DNA of 64,000 bases, from the NCBI GenBank assembly GCA_944474755.1, contig OX104115.1:70718993-70782992 (forward strand), read 5' to 3'. The notes under the pieces are model-generated. The model was not told where the DNA came from. It was given only the letters and a program-made list of their open reading frames with translations, and searched no databases. How positions within the stretch are numbered: the first letter of the stretch is position 1; each line of letters starts with the position of its first letter. Shown one piece after another: positions 32,101-43,660 of this stretch. Origin of the DNA: Limnoperna fortunei (lineage: Eukaryota > Mollusca > Bivalvia > Mytilida > Modiolidae). Position numbers and translations under genes: made by a program.

Positions 32101-35100
32101 TTACATCAACCTTTGTGGTGCAGTTACTGTATTATTCTTCTACAATGTAATACCCATGAATCATTTGACTACGGAACATTCATCATACAAGTATCTAATG
32201 ATATTATCAACATAAAGTGCATTCTTAAAAAGAGCTGACTATTTTCAAAATTAAAGCAAAGAAATGAAGAAATTCTTTGAAAATTATCTACCCCTGGTCA
32301 AATCTATGTTTCCTAAAATTTGTAAACATTTTAACATTTAATTTGAAAACTCATTGTCCATTCTGAAGAGATACAGGTTATGCAAAGAAAGTATATTTGA
32401 TTGTACACCAATATGGATGAACAAAATTAACTGTATATTAAGGCAGGTTTTAAACTGCAAATGAACTTCATTATCTACCATAGCTCCTTGAAGTCCAACA
32501 TACATATGTGCGTAAATATTAAGTCTACATTGTATATGTACTCCCCTAACTTAGAACGTGACTCCATGGAAAATGTCACAGATGTTGGCAAACTCTATTA
32601 AGGAAATAATTAACTAATTTATGACAATTTGTCAATAATTGATTTTTATTTATCCCCATAAAGTATAGGCTGTGTTTTCATAGGTAGGAGCCTTGAAAAG
32701 GTAAAGAGCTAGTTAAACATGTTTACATAAGATAAATTAGTTTGACATCGTGATTGGAAAAGCAAACATATAGAACTCTTTTTTATTCAAAAGACGGTTT
32801 GTTGAAAGATTTTAAGAAGTGATTTTATAAAATAAATCTGTAATAAGGTGTCAACGATTTAACAGTTGTTTATTGCTTGCTGGGATGTTTGCAAAAGACA
32901 TGATCGTAACCACCTAACGGAGACAAGAGTCAAATAAACTTTAATTATCGTCTTTTTCTACACAAAGTCCTTCAGTTTAAGTGACCTAGATTTGTTTTCG
33001 GTTCTTTTCACTATTACCTTAATTCTATATACACAGACTCCAACCCTGGCAGAGTAAGTTCTAAACAAACATATAATTTTCAAGACATGATCATTAGTTT
33101 ATATAAAGTTCCTACAATGTGAAAGATAAGAAAAACAGAACAACCCCTGTTCGATTCAAGTATTTACCATTTGACATTTTAAAACACAAACAATTTACTC
33201 AAAATATTTGAAAAGAATTTTCCCTCCCACTATTTGATTGCAGTTTTTGTGGTACAGGAAATCTTTGTAGGTTATTGTGAATTATATAATGTATAAAAAC
33301 ATTTACAAATGTTGAAGATGCAATGAAATAAACATCACAAAACTCTAATTGGTTAGAATTAGATTAATTTAATTCACTTAAATACCACTTCTGCCAAAAT
33401 CTTCTTCAAAAACAGAACGGGGGGGGGGGGGGGGGGTGCATTGGGTGCAATCTTACCACCTAGTACAAAAACAAGTATTGCTATAATACTGAAAATTTAA
33501 ATATTTTGTAGCCAAATGTATAGTTTTAAAAAAGTGCCAGAAATGACCAAAATTATTTATGTTTTCAGAAATGTAAGGAACATCTGCACCCCTATTGCCA
33601 AGAACTGCAAAAGACCATGATACATTTATAAATGTAACAAAGAAATCAAATTGCGACCATGCCATGGATAACCAAATCAGAAAAATTTTTTTGAGTAAAT
33701 TCAAGCAGAAAAAAAATTTATTGTTGTTCTTCAGTTAGATGTCAATGTATAGCCCATACAATTAAATTTCAAAAGTCAAAATCATGCTTTCCTGTTGAAC
33801 AAAGTACAAAATGTCAACTAATTTTTCTCTGACATAATCACATTTACGTAAACTAATAGCCGACACTGGTCAACCACTGTTTCCTAAAAACGCACCATAC
33901 AAACAGATATCTAGATATGGACCTTTGTTGTTCTAGTTAAAAAAATGTAGATGTTGGGTTTCAGATAGTTCTGGGTTGTCAACCTAGTTTTATTCTGTAA
34001 CAATGTATTATTACCACAAGTATTCATGAAAATGGCTACAATGTTATGATTTGTCTGACTTTAAAAACAATAAAATTTAATTTGTCATATATCAATCATA
34101 GACAGGTTGATGATATTCAAGTGCAAAGTTTAATAAGTCTGGCACATTTTTAATCATAAATTTTGCACTCTGAAGACCTTTTGGTGTAAATTAATAATCC
34201 TACTTTCAGATTTAAAATGTGAAAAACATTTGAAAAAATTGTAGAAATAATATTGTCACATTTTCAACATTTATATAAAAAATTTTTATACAGATTTTAT
34301 ATTTAATTGAAGAAAGCAGGTTTAATTTATATATATCCACAGTCCAATTGCAAAAAAAAAAAACAAAAACAAAAAAAAACAGTAAAGAAAAATGAAATGG
34401 ATGTCAATTAAAAGCACTGCTTGTGTCATGCTGAAAAACCTAAATAATATGCCATCTTTTTGTAATCCCAGAAAAGCTCAGCCTACTCTGTTCTCATAAA
34501 CAATCTTTTTTGTTCCTAAAAATTTGTGTCATATTTTTTTTGGCAACAGCTTGATACTATGTTATAACAATAAGCATCTTGTGGTCACTAATTCTCTGAA
34601 AAGATTTCTTAATTCATCCAACATACACAAGAACATTTTATCCATCTAACGCTAATGACCGAGACATTCCTGAAAGGCTTACTGAGAGGAAAAACAAGTT
34701 TAAATCATTTAGAACATGAAAAAAATCAATGAGAATGTTTTGACAGTAAACAAAATGTCTCTTTGTATGTACATTTGTATCAACATGCAAAAGCTCATAT
34801 CATAGCAAATTGGAATTTTCTTCACAAAAAATGTCTCCCTGGTAATAATTTCTACTCGTTAATTTCCTTTGAATGCACAACTTTGTTTTTAAAGAAACTG
34901 ATATTAGTTTCAATTGATATAACGTTCATTACCAAATTATTCTGTTTTGTAGGAAGAGTGTCTTAAACCTCAAAACAGCCAGCTAATCATAAAATAACAA
35001 TTATTCTTAAAGAAATATTTACCCATGACTTGACAATTTGGATAAAAAGGATAAGGATAAAAAAACCTAAAAATTTATATTATTATTTATTCTTTGGGAC

Positions 35101-37899
35101 CAGGTGAAAGATGATTTATATACCAATTTTGCTTTAATTAATTATTTGTTTAAAGACCCAACATTTATGATGTACATGTAGTACTGGTATGTTTCAGTGC
35201 AAACAATTTCAAAATATACAGGTTTGAACTATTTCATTATGTTTATACACCTGAAAAACATATAAATTACCAGTAATTCCTCTTACCTGACAAGTACTCT
35301 GACTGGCAACACTGTTGGCATCTTGTGAGGGGTTGTAGTTTGTATGATGGCTAGTTCTCTCCCCTGGAAGACTGTACAATGAACTTTTATCTGAGGATGT
35401 ATAAAGGGTTTTTTTCTGATCTGGTATCACTTCTCGTGCTAATTTTTGCTTCTGCTGATCCAATCTTCGAATGACGAATATAGTAATGATTATAGTAGCT
35501 GCCAAAACAATTGTTACCACGACAACAGTGATTGCAATTGCAACACTATAATCTTGCTTTTCTGAAGACGCTGCTGTGACAGATGTAGCGTTTCGCAAAG
35601 CTACCACAATATACAAATTTCGTGTTGAAGTCAACGATTTGGGCAATCCTTTGTCAGAAACTGCCACTTCCAAAAAGTATTTTTGGTTCATGTTCTCAAT
35701 GGTCATTTTCTGTACAACAACAACTTCTCCTGTGGTACTGACAATGTTGAAAATATCTGAATCATTGCGCGACTTTATTGAATACAATAAATCACCATTT
35801 GGCCCCAAATCTGGATCATAGGCCCTGATTCTGGTCACAACAGAATTTATTGGTGTCTGGTATGACACTAATATTGTATCATTGGTGACATTGGGGTATA
35901 TAATAATAGGATTGTAATCGTTTTGGTCGTCCACCTCGACAACTACATCCACAGAGCTCTGGTATGGTGGATACCCATGATCCGTAGCGATCACTGTAAA
36001 TGTATACCTATCTATATTTTCACGGTTTAAACTTTCAGTTGTTTTGATGGTTCCATCAGGCATCACAGCAAAAGGCACTCCCTGAGATGACGGTGACATG
36101 TCATACGTTACAAAACCGTTCATATCAATATCGTCATCAGTAGCAGACACAGATGTGACATTGGTGTTTGGTGGCATATTTTCCAGGACATGAGCAATAT
36201 ACGAGTCTTGCTTGAATTTCGGACTATTATCATTTACATCTTTAATATTAACAATAACAGTAGAGGTTGAACTTAAGGGCTCTTTTCCCCTATCTATCGC
36301 TAAAACCCTAAATTTATACTGGTCAATCTTTTCACGATCAAACGTTTTATTGGCTCGAATAAGTCCTGTTGCACTGTCTATAGTAAAGTCATTGCCAGCA
36401 TCTCCAAGTAGTCTATAAAATACTTCTGCATTAATTCCTGCATCTTTATCTGATGCAGATACATGAAGAATTACATCATTCAAGTTGTTGTTTTCTGAAA
36501 TACTTGCAATATATGTGGATTGCATGAACTGTGGTGGATTATCATTTTCATCCGTAACCTCCACTATGAAATTCTTTGAACTATTTAAAGGTGGATTTCC
36601 TACATCCTGGCAATAAATGGAAACAAAATGTTCTGGTATCAACTCACGGTCTAATGGCTTAATAACGATTACTTTGTATTCATTTACATCCATACGCTGC
36701 AGCTGAAAGTATTCGTTCTGGATACTACAAGTGACGATTCCATTAGGACCTGTATCAACATCGGTAACTTTAACATGAGCTACCACGGCCCCCATATTGG
36801 CAAACTCAGAAACCATAGCCATATCTGTACCAGACAGAAGATTGATGTTTATAACTGGGGGATTATTTTGTGAGTCAAAAATAAAAACATTGACAAAAAC
36901 TTGTGACATCAGAGGTTGATCTCCATGGTCCACTGCATCTACGATTATTCTGTACAATTCACTTGGTTCATAAAGAATTTGTTTAATAATTTTGAGTTCT
37001 CCTGTTTTGGAATTTATGGAAAATGTGTCCAGAATCTGAGGTGGTTGGTTTGGACTGATTCTGTATGAAACTTCTCCATTCTTTCCGGAATCCTTATCAA
37101 TTGCTAAAACAGTAACGATCGTGGTATTCACAGCCACATCTTCAGGCACTGTAATATTGTACAATGGTTGGCTAAATCTTGGAAATTCGTCATTCACATC
37201 ATCGACAGCAATGTTCACATTTAATATTCCCACTTTTGGTGGGATACCGCCATCTTTGGCCAAAATTTGCAATTTGTAATTGTCCACCGTTTCACGATCT
37301 AATGTTCCAATGACTTTTAGCTGAACCGTTGATGTTAATCCATCTAAGTTTTTAGTGAATTCAACCTGAAATGGCAAACCTGGAGGTGCGATCTCGTAAC
37401 TTTTTACTGAATAATTTGCACTATCTTTGTCTATTGCACTTTCTAAGTTAAATTTAGTTCCCACCAATGATGCTTCAGAAATTGTCAAATTAACAGTAGG
37501 TGACGGGAAATATGGAGTGTTGTCATTAATGTCGTTCAGATACACAGAAACGTCAAATGTATCAAAAAATATTCCATATGTTGATTTTGCAGAAACTTGT
37601 AATGATATGATACAGATAGATGAAAATTCGCAAATCGTTTCTCTGTCTAAATTTTCTTTGGTAAAAAATTCACTTGTTGTCTCATTCAATTTAAACTTTG
37701 ATGAAAATGGGTGTCCTTGTGTAAGAAAACTATATTTTATATTTTTAAAGTCCTCAGAATTGTTAACAACACTTTGAAGGTTTGTATCAACAGCAATATT
37801 TCCAAGTCTGACATTTGGACCACTTTCTTCATTTATATAATATACAAGTGTATTCGAAATTTGCAGCATTGCAAAACCAACAATCAAAATTTTTTCCAT
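25790..37899 (-). CDS. Seven-cadherin-repeat (δ-type) protocadherin, complete coding region, 4 coding exons
   Basis: The gene encodes a single-pass, calcium-dependent cell-cell adhesion receptor of the protocadherin family, predicted at 1103 residues. The join is 37899-35287, 29228-29046, 26777-26663 and 26190-25790. All junctions have GT-AG ends and phases 0, 0 and 1, and the total of 3312 nt is divisible by three. Seven EC repeats, one membrane helix and a 290-residue tail resemble vertebrate δ1 protocadherins in layout, and EC1 carries the protocadherin hallmark Cys-X5-Cys (residues 90-96). The tail holds IPSDSGRGSLDDD and ends QDVIV, a class II PDZ ligand pattern. The gene lies tail-to-tail with a paralogue at the left window edge. 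Exact orthology cannot be assigned, so no symbol is given. Confidence 0.9.
26191..26662 (-). other. Intron between cytoplasmic exon 3 and the C-terminal exon
   Basis: Short AT-rich intron with GTAAAT donor and TTTCAG acceptor; nothing else seen. Confidence 0.8.
26663..26777 (-). CDS. Protocadherin cytoplasmic exon 3 (SDSGRG exon)
   Basis: TTTTTTATTTCAG|CATCCAATC opens it and AATCAATCAG|GTAAAT closes it in phase 1. It encodes 38 residues plus a base, including GETIPSDSGRGSLDDDH. It is the counterpart of the + strand exon at 313-418, so this motif is the conserved part of the two tails. Similar Ser-Asp-Ser-Gly acidic motifs occur in vertebrate non-clustered protocadherin tails; the comparison is from memory of the family. 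Confidence 0.85.
26778..29045 (-). other. Intron between cytoplasmic exons 2 and 3
   Basis: The 2.3-kb intron is AT-rich. It contains the SINE piece near 28850-28985 and otherwise no recognised element. Confidence 0.8.
28850..28985 (-). repeat. Truncated SINE copy inside the protocadherin intron
   Basis: TTTGTTTGTTTG, CACCACTTTCAGCAATTTTT, CAGCTATATTATGGCATCCA and a GGAG-rich block followed by AAAACCCAGACTACC match the tail and body of the SINE. The head half is absent. It sits in the same orientation as the gene. Confidence 0.7.
29046..29228 (-). CDS. Protocadherin cytoplasmic exon 2
   Basis: On the minus strand TTTTTTACAG|AGACCACAATC opens the exon and CCAGAG|GTATAA closes it. Its 183 nt encode 61 residues, from RPQSVADISRTESHDDIQGF to QWSNQHPE, continuing the phase-0 join from the large exon. 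The content is Ser/Gln/Asp-rich and lacks a known domain. A SINE piece lies about 60 bp downstream in the following intron. Confidence 0.85.
29229..35286 (-). other. Large intron after the ectodomain exon
   Basis: The 6-kb AT-rich intron begins with GTAAGAGG. It holds an 18-base poly-G run at 33419-33436, an A-rich run at 34351-34381 and a tRNA-like segment near 30295-30388. If retained, its first 78 bases add 25 codons and a stop to the large exon. Confidence 0.8.
30295..30388 (-). repeat. tRNA-like segment (pseudo-tRNA or SINE head)
   Basis: The minus strand reads GGTGTAGCTCAGTAGGGAT, a near-perfect tRNA D-arm and A-box stretch, then ACCTG...CAGGT resembling an anticodon stem with a nine-base loop. 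The expected B box is degenerate (GGGCGTCGGAACTTAAT) and the acceptor stem cannot be paired. A working tRNA is unlikely. Confidence 0.45.
35287..37899 (-). CDS. Large protocadherin exon: signal peptide, EC1-EC7, transmembrane segment
   Basis: The first ATG after an in-frame stop (37975-37977) is at 37899. An open frame extends 33 bases further up to 37932, but that triplet is TTG. Residues 1-20 are a signal peptide (MEKILIVGFAMLQISNTLVY). EC1 runs from about 22 to 131, with CEFSSIC and a DINDNTPYF linker, and EC2 to about 242 with LDRE and DVNDEFPRF. EC3 runs to about 350; its linker reads DSQNNPPVI, and it lacks LDRE. EC4 runs to about 458 (LDRE, DENDNPPQF), EC5 to about 562 (FDRE, DVNDNSPKF) and EC6 to about 667 (LNRE, DQNDYNPII). 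EC7 runs to about 768 and has no LDRE. DxD calcium motifs stand in EC2-EC7. The membrane helix is about 784-810, then RRLDQQKQK. The exon ends TGTCAG|GTAAGA in phase 0. Encoding the whole ectodomain in one exon is typical of protocadherins. Confidence 0.95.
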
Positions 37900-38057
37900 T
37901 TTTCTGATTTTTTTATGAGACTTTAGTCTCAAATTTTCAAAACTGTTATTTTCTTCTATTCCAGTCCATTTCAGTTACGCTTCAACAACTTTCAAATGTT
38001 CCAATCAAATCTTGTTTTCACTCTTGTTCAAATATTGTCACTTCTGTTCTGTTCTCC
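37900..38057 (-). other. 5' UTR part of the protocadherin main exon
   Basis: An in-frame TAA at 37975-37977 precedes the ATG. ATATATTTTTCAG|GGAGAACAG at 38058-38070 on the minus strand looks like an acceptor, so the exon probably starts at 38057 and an upstream non-coding exon exists. The acceptor is inferred from sequence only. Confidence 0.5.
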
Positions 38058-41000
38058 CTGAAAAATATATGTAAAAATATTGACTTAAGGTATTACAGCA
38101 CATTTAACAGCTGAACAGGAAACCAGTAGTGTTGACAGAATAAAGTGTAGATATAGTATAATTTGTTTTTCCACATGTAATTAATCCAATTCTGACAAAA
38201 GAAAATATTATTCTTACATTACTGATTTTTTTCACACTTAGACAGATTGTCAAACAAAATATACAAACATTTTTTCCAAACTCTATATTGCTTTTATTTG
38301 ATTGTTACTCAACAATGCTCCCTAGTTTTGCCAATACAATATTTGGTAAGTTAAGCAAAATTTACATTAGTAACGTTTCATCTCAAAAACCAATTAACTA
38401 TTACACAATATAAGAAAAAATTTAATAATGGTATTGCTTTAATAATATTTTTAATGCACAATTTTACAGAATAAAACACACATTTACTAATTACAATTCA
38501 TGATGCATGCAGGGGATTCGTGCAGCCTAAACTAGGTCCATGAAATATTACAGTACCTTTCATACATTTCTCCACATGCTAATGTCCTAAGCAGTAAAAT
38601 ATTTCAACTGTTGATTATTTTTAAACCTAATGTTGTATTCAAGTTAAACTAAGATTACATTATACAACACCATATTCAAACATGCAGTTATGACATATCT
38701 CCTAATTTCAAAAGATTAAAGATTGTTTAACTGTGAGCAAATTAAACAGTAATATTCAAGTATTTTATTGTTAAATGCAGTGTATATTGCATAATATTCC
38801 TGTCACGCTATGAAATATCTACATCTGTATCAAATTGAAAAAAAACTATTATCACGAATATACTCAGTATACACTTATTACTTACTTATTTCTTGATTTA
38901 TAATCCTTTTCCTATATTAGATATTAAAAAATTAGCACAAATCACTATTTTTTAAGAGTAAAATATAATCGAAAAAATATGTCCTTGTTATCCAAATTAA
39001 TTCACAACCTCTTCTGCCACAATTAACCACAGGGTCAGAACACATTGGTTCAAAACAAGTAAGCCACGCCCACTGGATGATATCAACCAATCAGAAGTAA
39101 GGATTAGAAAAGAAGTGTGAAAATGCTGTCAATCAAGATATCCTTAGGTAAATTTTTCCAGGTAGTTTTATAACCTAGGTGCTAATGAAATCTAAACCAA
39201 TGTGGATGAATTAATGAATTAAATTTGTTACTGTGGAATTTCACAGCTTCTGTATAGAAGCCGTTAGATGTTAACTATGGACACTTTTTTTGCTTTTGTG
39301 TGGTTTTCAGAGTTAATTTATTTATGTGACCAGAGTGGCTTGTATACAGATGGGAACAAGTCTACAAAATTATTAATTTATTAGTGCTTAAATTGAGAGA
39401 AATTAACAGAACTGGTTCAATTATCTTGTGCATGAACTGAAAAATTAAGAAATTTACAAGTAATTAGGTTTTCTCCAAGGGATTTATTTCGACAATTTTA
39501 TATCATTCACATTACATTTATTTACAAATGCATTAAAACATTAGTAAAACTGTGTAAGAAAATATTAGTTTTTCATCTTACATAAATTTTTATTAAAAAT
39601 AGTTTTAATAGTAAATATTTATTAATACCATTTTTTATAAATTACTTTGAATTTTTCACTAAAAAACAGTAATCAGTACTGTAAATAAAATCCATTAATT
39701 TCTGCTTATTACAATTTAAGATTATAAAGTGACATATATAATATGATAATACATAAATGTCACTTTGTAATTATAATTAGCTACTATTATGGTAAACGAT
39801 TGAGGGGGTGGAGGGATATATTATCATAAAATATCTGACATAAAGCTGAATTAATAATTGCACATTTTACCTACAAAGTTTAAAGGTCAAATATATAAAA
39901 TGAATTAAAATACTAAAATTAGACTACTTTTATAAAAATGTGTGCACATCAATTACTTTTAATATGCATAAATATATGGTTTAGAAGCTACGGAAAAGTA
40001 TAAATTTTCTCAAAAATACTGCTTCTGTAATGTTAAGTTACAGTAAATTGTCAAACTCCACCCTTTCACAAGTTATATTACTTCAGAAACAGGTGTAACA
40101 TGGAACCAAACGACCAGTTTTCTGCCGTTATAAATAAAACCAAATACAGGTAAGAATGCAACACTTGTTATTTTCATTATATTGTAATTAATTTTTAAGT
40201 ACTTATTAGCCAAATAAGGCAATAAAATAGCAATAAAATCTTGCCACCGTTTAATCATTCCGGTTCGGAGACCATGAAAATAGATTCATCCGTATAATCA
40301 TTATATCCAACATATAAAATGTACAATAATTATAGAGAAAATTACAGACTTTTTACAGTTTAAATAACATTAAAACACATAAATTTGTTATATGAACTTT
40401 AAGTACGACCACAATTACTAAAACGGAATTTTTTAAAACTTTTTGCATTAAGGTATTAATTAAATTATTGGTTTATTTGATGTGGGGACATATAAAAATT
40501 TATTGCATGTCAAAATCTTTCCTTTAATCAAAGCCATGAAATTTGAATTTGATTGTGGCACACAGTCTGGTTCATCCTGTTAAGTGTTTCATTAGGTCCA
40601 ATTTTCTGCCTTAATTTGTTTGCAAATATTCTTCTTAAGCGTTTTTCATTCTTGTGAAGTTTTATTTGTTTCTTTTGTCATGGAAATGCGATCCAACATG
40701 CATTTTAACATTACCATCTTATCATTGTAGACACAGATGAACCGAGAACCTGCACTGCGTAGCACCTGCGTTAGTCATACAAGGGTCGGAAAATCGCAAC
40801 CCCCTCACAAGGCTCTCATTGATTCCTCGTTAATAGTTCAATCCGAGTTGATAAACCATTAAATAGAATACAAAATGGGAATGCATTGAAAATTGCCTTA
40901 ATCTGATCGTAGATAAACTTTTCTCATTGTTGAATTTTACTCAACGTAATGGAATAAGTTGTTAACAAACAAATCTATCTGACGGCAAAGTTACAATGAA

Positions 41001-43526
41001 GCCTCTATAACAGAGGTGTGTGTGGCTACATCGGGATTTAAACAAACTCTATTTAACAGAGTACTGACATTTACAAAGGTTTAACAACCGTTTTTCATGT
41101 TAAAATGTCATTTTGTTTAGATTTTCTTGTCACATTTGGAAAAGCCTGTGTCCCGTTATAGCCACACCTGAACGTGTTAATAAGTCCAGTCACAACCAAA
41201 AAATAAACGTTTAAACAGTAATAATACTTGACAAAGCATACCATTTATTGTTATCTAGATTAAACAATTACAAATAACAAATAGCAGCACTTACATTTTC
41301 CCTTTTTTATGTTTCATGTCTATTTTTTTATTTGACATTAAACATTACACAAATTATGCTTTATAAAACTTATATAGTAATTAACCGAGCACATGTTTTC
41401 AGAGAACTGCATATTTGTGTAGATGAAGAGACATTGGGGAAAAAACTGTGTCTTTGAAGAATACTTAAAACTTTAGTCAGATGGGTTATTTTAAAAAAAA
41501 GTTATAGAAATGACCCTTTTAAACAACAATATTGATTAATCCATTTTTTCTGACTTTCTTCCTATTTCCAGCTCTTTGTCATGTTTTAAAAATGAAGAGG
41601 AAATGTTGGTTTTTCAAAACCTTTCAGTGCAAACACATGAAAATTGTTTTCGGTTGAAATCTGAAACTAAACTTTCAATTTTAGTCAATATTTTTGTCAT
41701 AACCATAATTTATTATTAAATTTTACTTAACCTTAATCAGTAGTACCCCAACATGAAAAACAAACATAATTTATGACAAATAATTGTCTAGTTTTATTAA
41801 TTTTTCAGGAGCATTACAAGTTTTAAGGTGCAAGACATCCATTCTTATGACAAGCAAACAATATGTCTTTTAACAGGGTATCATCTGACTATAACATCAA
41901 CAATGGCTGCCTACTTACAAAAACTTGCTTGACTAATGATCAGAGATCACAAGTTTTGAGGCCCTATTGTAAATGATTTTAATTATGAGCACCATATACG
42001 ATTACTTATATGATAAATACTTCATATGTCGGTATATCATGTGTCATTAGGTGTTTACAACCATAGGATGAATTTTGACTTCATATAAAAAACTGTGATG
42101 TTCATCTTCAATGACCTCAAACTGAATTGAAAAAATGATGTATCATTTAATAAGTGATATTCTGTAAAAATATGTTTCCGATTTAAAACAAAAAAAGACA
42201 TCTTACTGATGATTTTTATCTTGAAGATAGAATAATGCATTACAACCCTGTTATAATAATTTCAACCAAAGTTAACATACATTCCTGTAATTTCATAAAT
42301 TTATTACCAGAACTTACGTCTGCAGAAGAAAACTATCTTAGATAGATACAAAAAATACTGTTATTATTGAACATTTTAACAAAATTGTCAAGGTTTCAAA
42401 TAATTAAAGATGTCTAGGCATCAAGTTTTTAGCTTAATGACCATTATCCTTAAATAAATATGTATAATGGCAAGAAGAGTTCAGCTCACTATGATTATGT
42501 CAAATTGAATTTAATAAAGATTACACTAAATTATCTCCCCTGCATATCACTTACAGATTGTGGAATTTATCAATAGTTAACCAACATAAATATCTTCACA
42601 TCAAACAACAAAATCAAAGTCACCATCATGTAATATTTAATCTGAACCTATAATAGTTTCTGATTTAGATATCATGTCCTAGCTACAGAAATCTTTCTGT
42701 TGCCAAGCGCACCTTTCTTCTGACTAAGGTCTGTTTGATTAGACAGATAACAACAACTCCTCCTTATTCAATAATACAATACATACTCGAGGTAGGCTAA
42801 AGCAACACAGGTCGTATATCATTAAGTGAAATAGAATTGGGTTTAATCAACTAGGCAGGTGTGAAATCGATCTAATTTAGTTCTTAAGAAATTGCAATCA
42901 TTTGGACATAAAAAATTTCTGACAAAAGAAGGAAACGTTCACAGTAGCAATTTCGACAAGTTCCTTTTCAAACTTGAAGACATATAAAGTAAACAGATAA
43001 AAGGGTAATATTAAATTTGATTATCTAAACTGGTAGAAACTGACAAAATTGTGGTAATCCCTAACAAATATAAGGAGAAATATCATAAATAATTTTGTCA
43101 TGATAAGAGAAATTGAAAATTCCAGATAAAAATTAATATCAATGACAGTGATAATTCTAATAGTATTTACAATCTTTGGGATAATGGATTCAAAAATTTA
43201 ATTTAAAAAAATTTCCCACAGTTCAAAATGTCATTCCCCATCCACAAATAAGAGGATTGAAATAAATATATAGTTGTCACAAATCCCTTAGACTTTTTTT
43301 TATGTGTACATGTTAATAGTAATGATGTGGCTCTTTAAAAGCACAAAAAGTTGAAAGGGACTTGTAGCAAGTTTATACAAAAATATAGAATACAAAAATA
43401 CATATCTTGGAGATTACTTAATTTATTAATTATTTTTCTTATTCTCTTCTCCTAAAATATTAACTAAACAGAAATTCACATCAACATGCTGACTGACATG
43501 TAAACTTTCTCAACACTACTATATCT
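38058..43526. other. Upstream region or 5' UTR intron of the minus-strand protocadherin
   Basis: AT-rich with no coding frame. Two spots stand out: a GC-box-like and CCAAT-box pair at 39064-39093 and a GC-richer patch at about 40736-40870. The first exon and the transcription start could not be placed. Confidence 0.4.
39064..39093. promoter_or_regulatory. Candidate promoter elements: CCACGCCCAC and CCAATCA
   Basis: A GC-box/KLF-type CCACGCCCAC (39064-39073) and a CCAAT box (39087-39093) lie 14 bp apart in otherwise AT-rich DNA, about 1.2 kb upstream of the protocadherin start codon. Both are short and the link to the gene is inference. Confidence 0.25.
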
Positions 43527-43660
43527 GTTTGTTTGTTTGTATGTATGTTGTTTAATGCCACTGTCAACAATTTTTCAGCTATATCATGGTGTCCAGTTTT
43601 TATTGGAGGAGGAAAACTGGCAATCCTTGTCAATTATGATTGGGGGGGGGGGGGGCACCC
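43527..43660 (-). repeat. Truncated SINE copy ending in a poly-G run
   Basis: GTTTGTTTGTTTG, TTTAATGCCACTG, CAACAATTTTTCAGC and TGTCCAGTTTTTATTGGAGG are followed by AAAACTGGCAATCCTTGTC. The pattern is the SINE with an internal deletion; after CAATTATGATT it breaks off at 14 G residues (43642-43655). Confidence 0.75.

Noticed and set aside
35576..37926. Plus-strand frames inside the protocadherin exon
   Set aside because: They lie antisense to a clear multi-domain coding exon and show no domain of their own.
37900..37932. An extra 11 residues (RLKSHKKIRK region) at the protocadherin N-terminus
   Set aside because: The upstream triplet at 37932 is TTG, not ATG. Starting at the ATG at 37899 places a signal peptide directly at the N-terminus.
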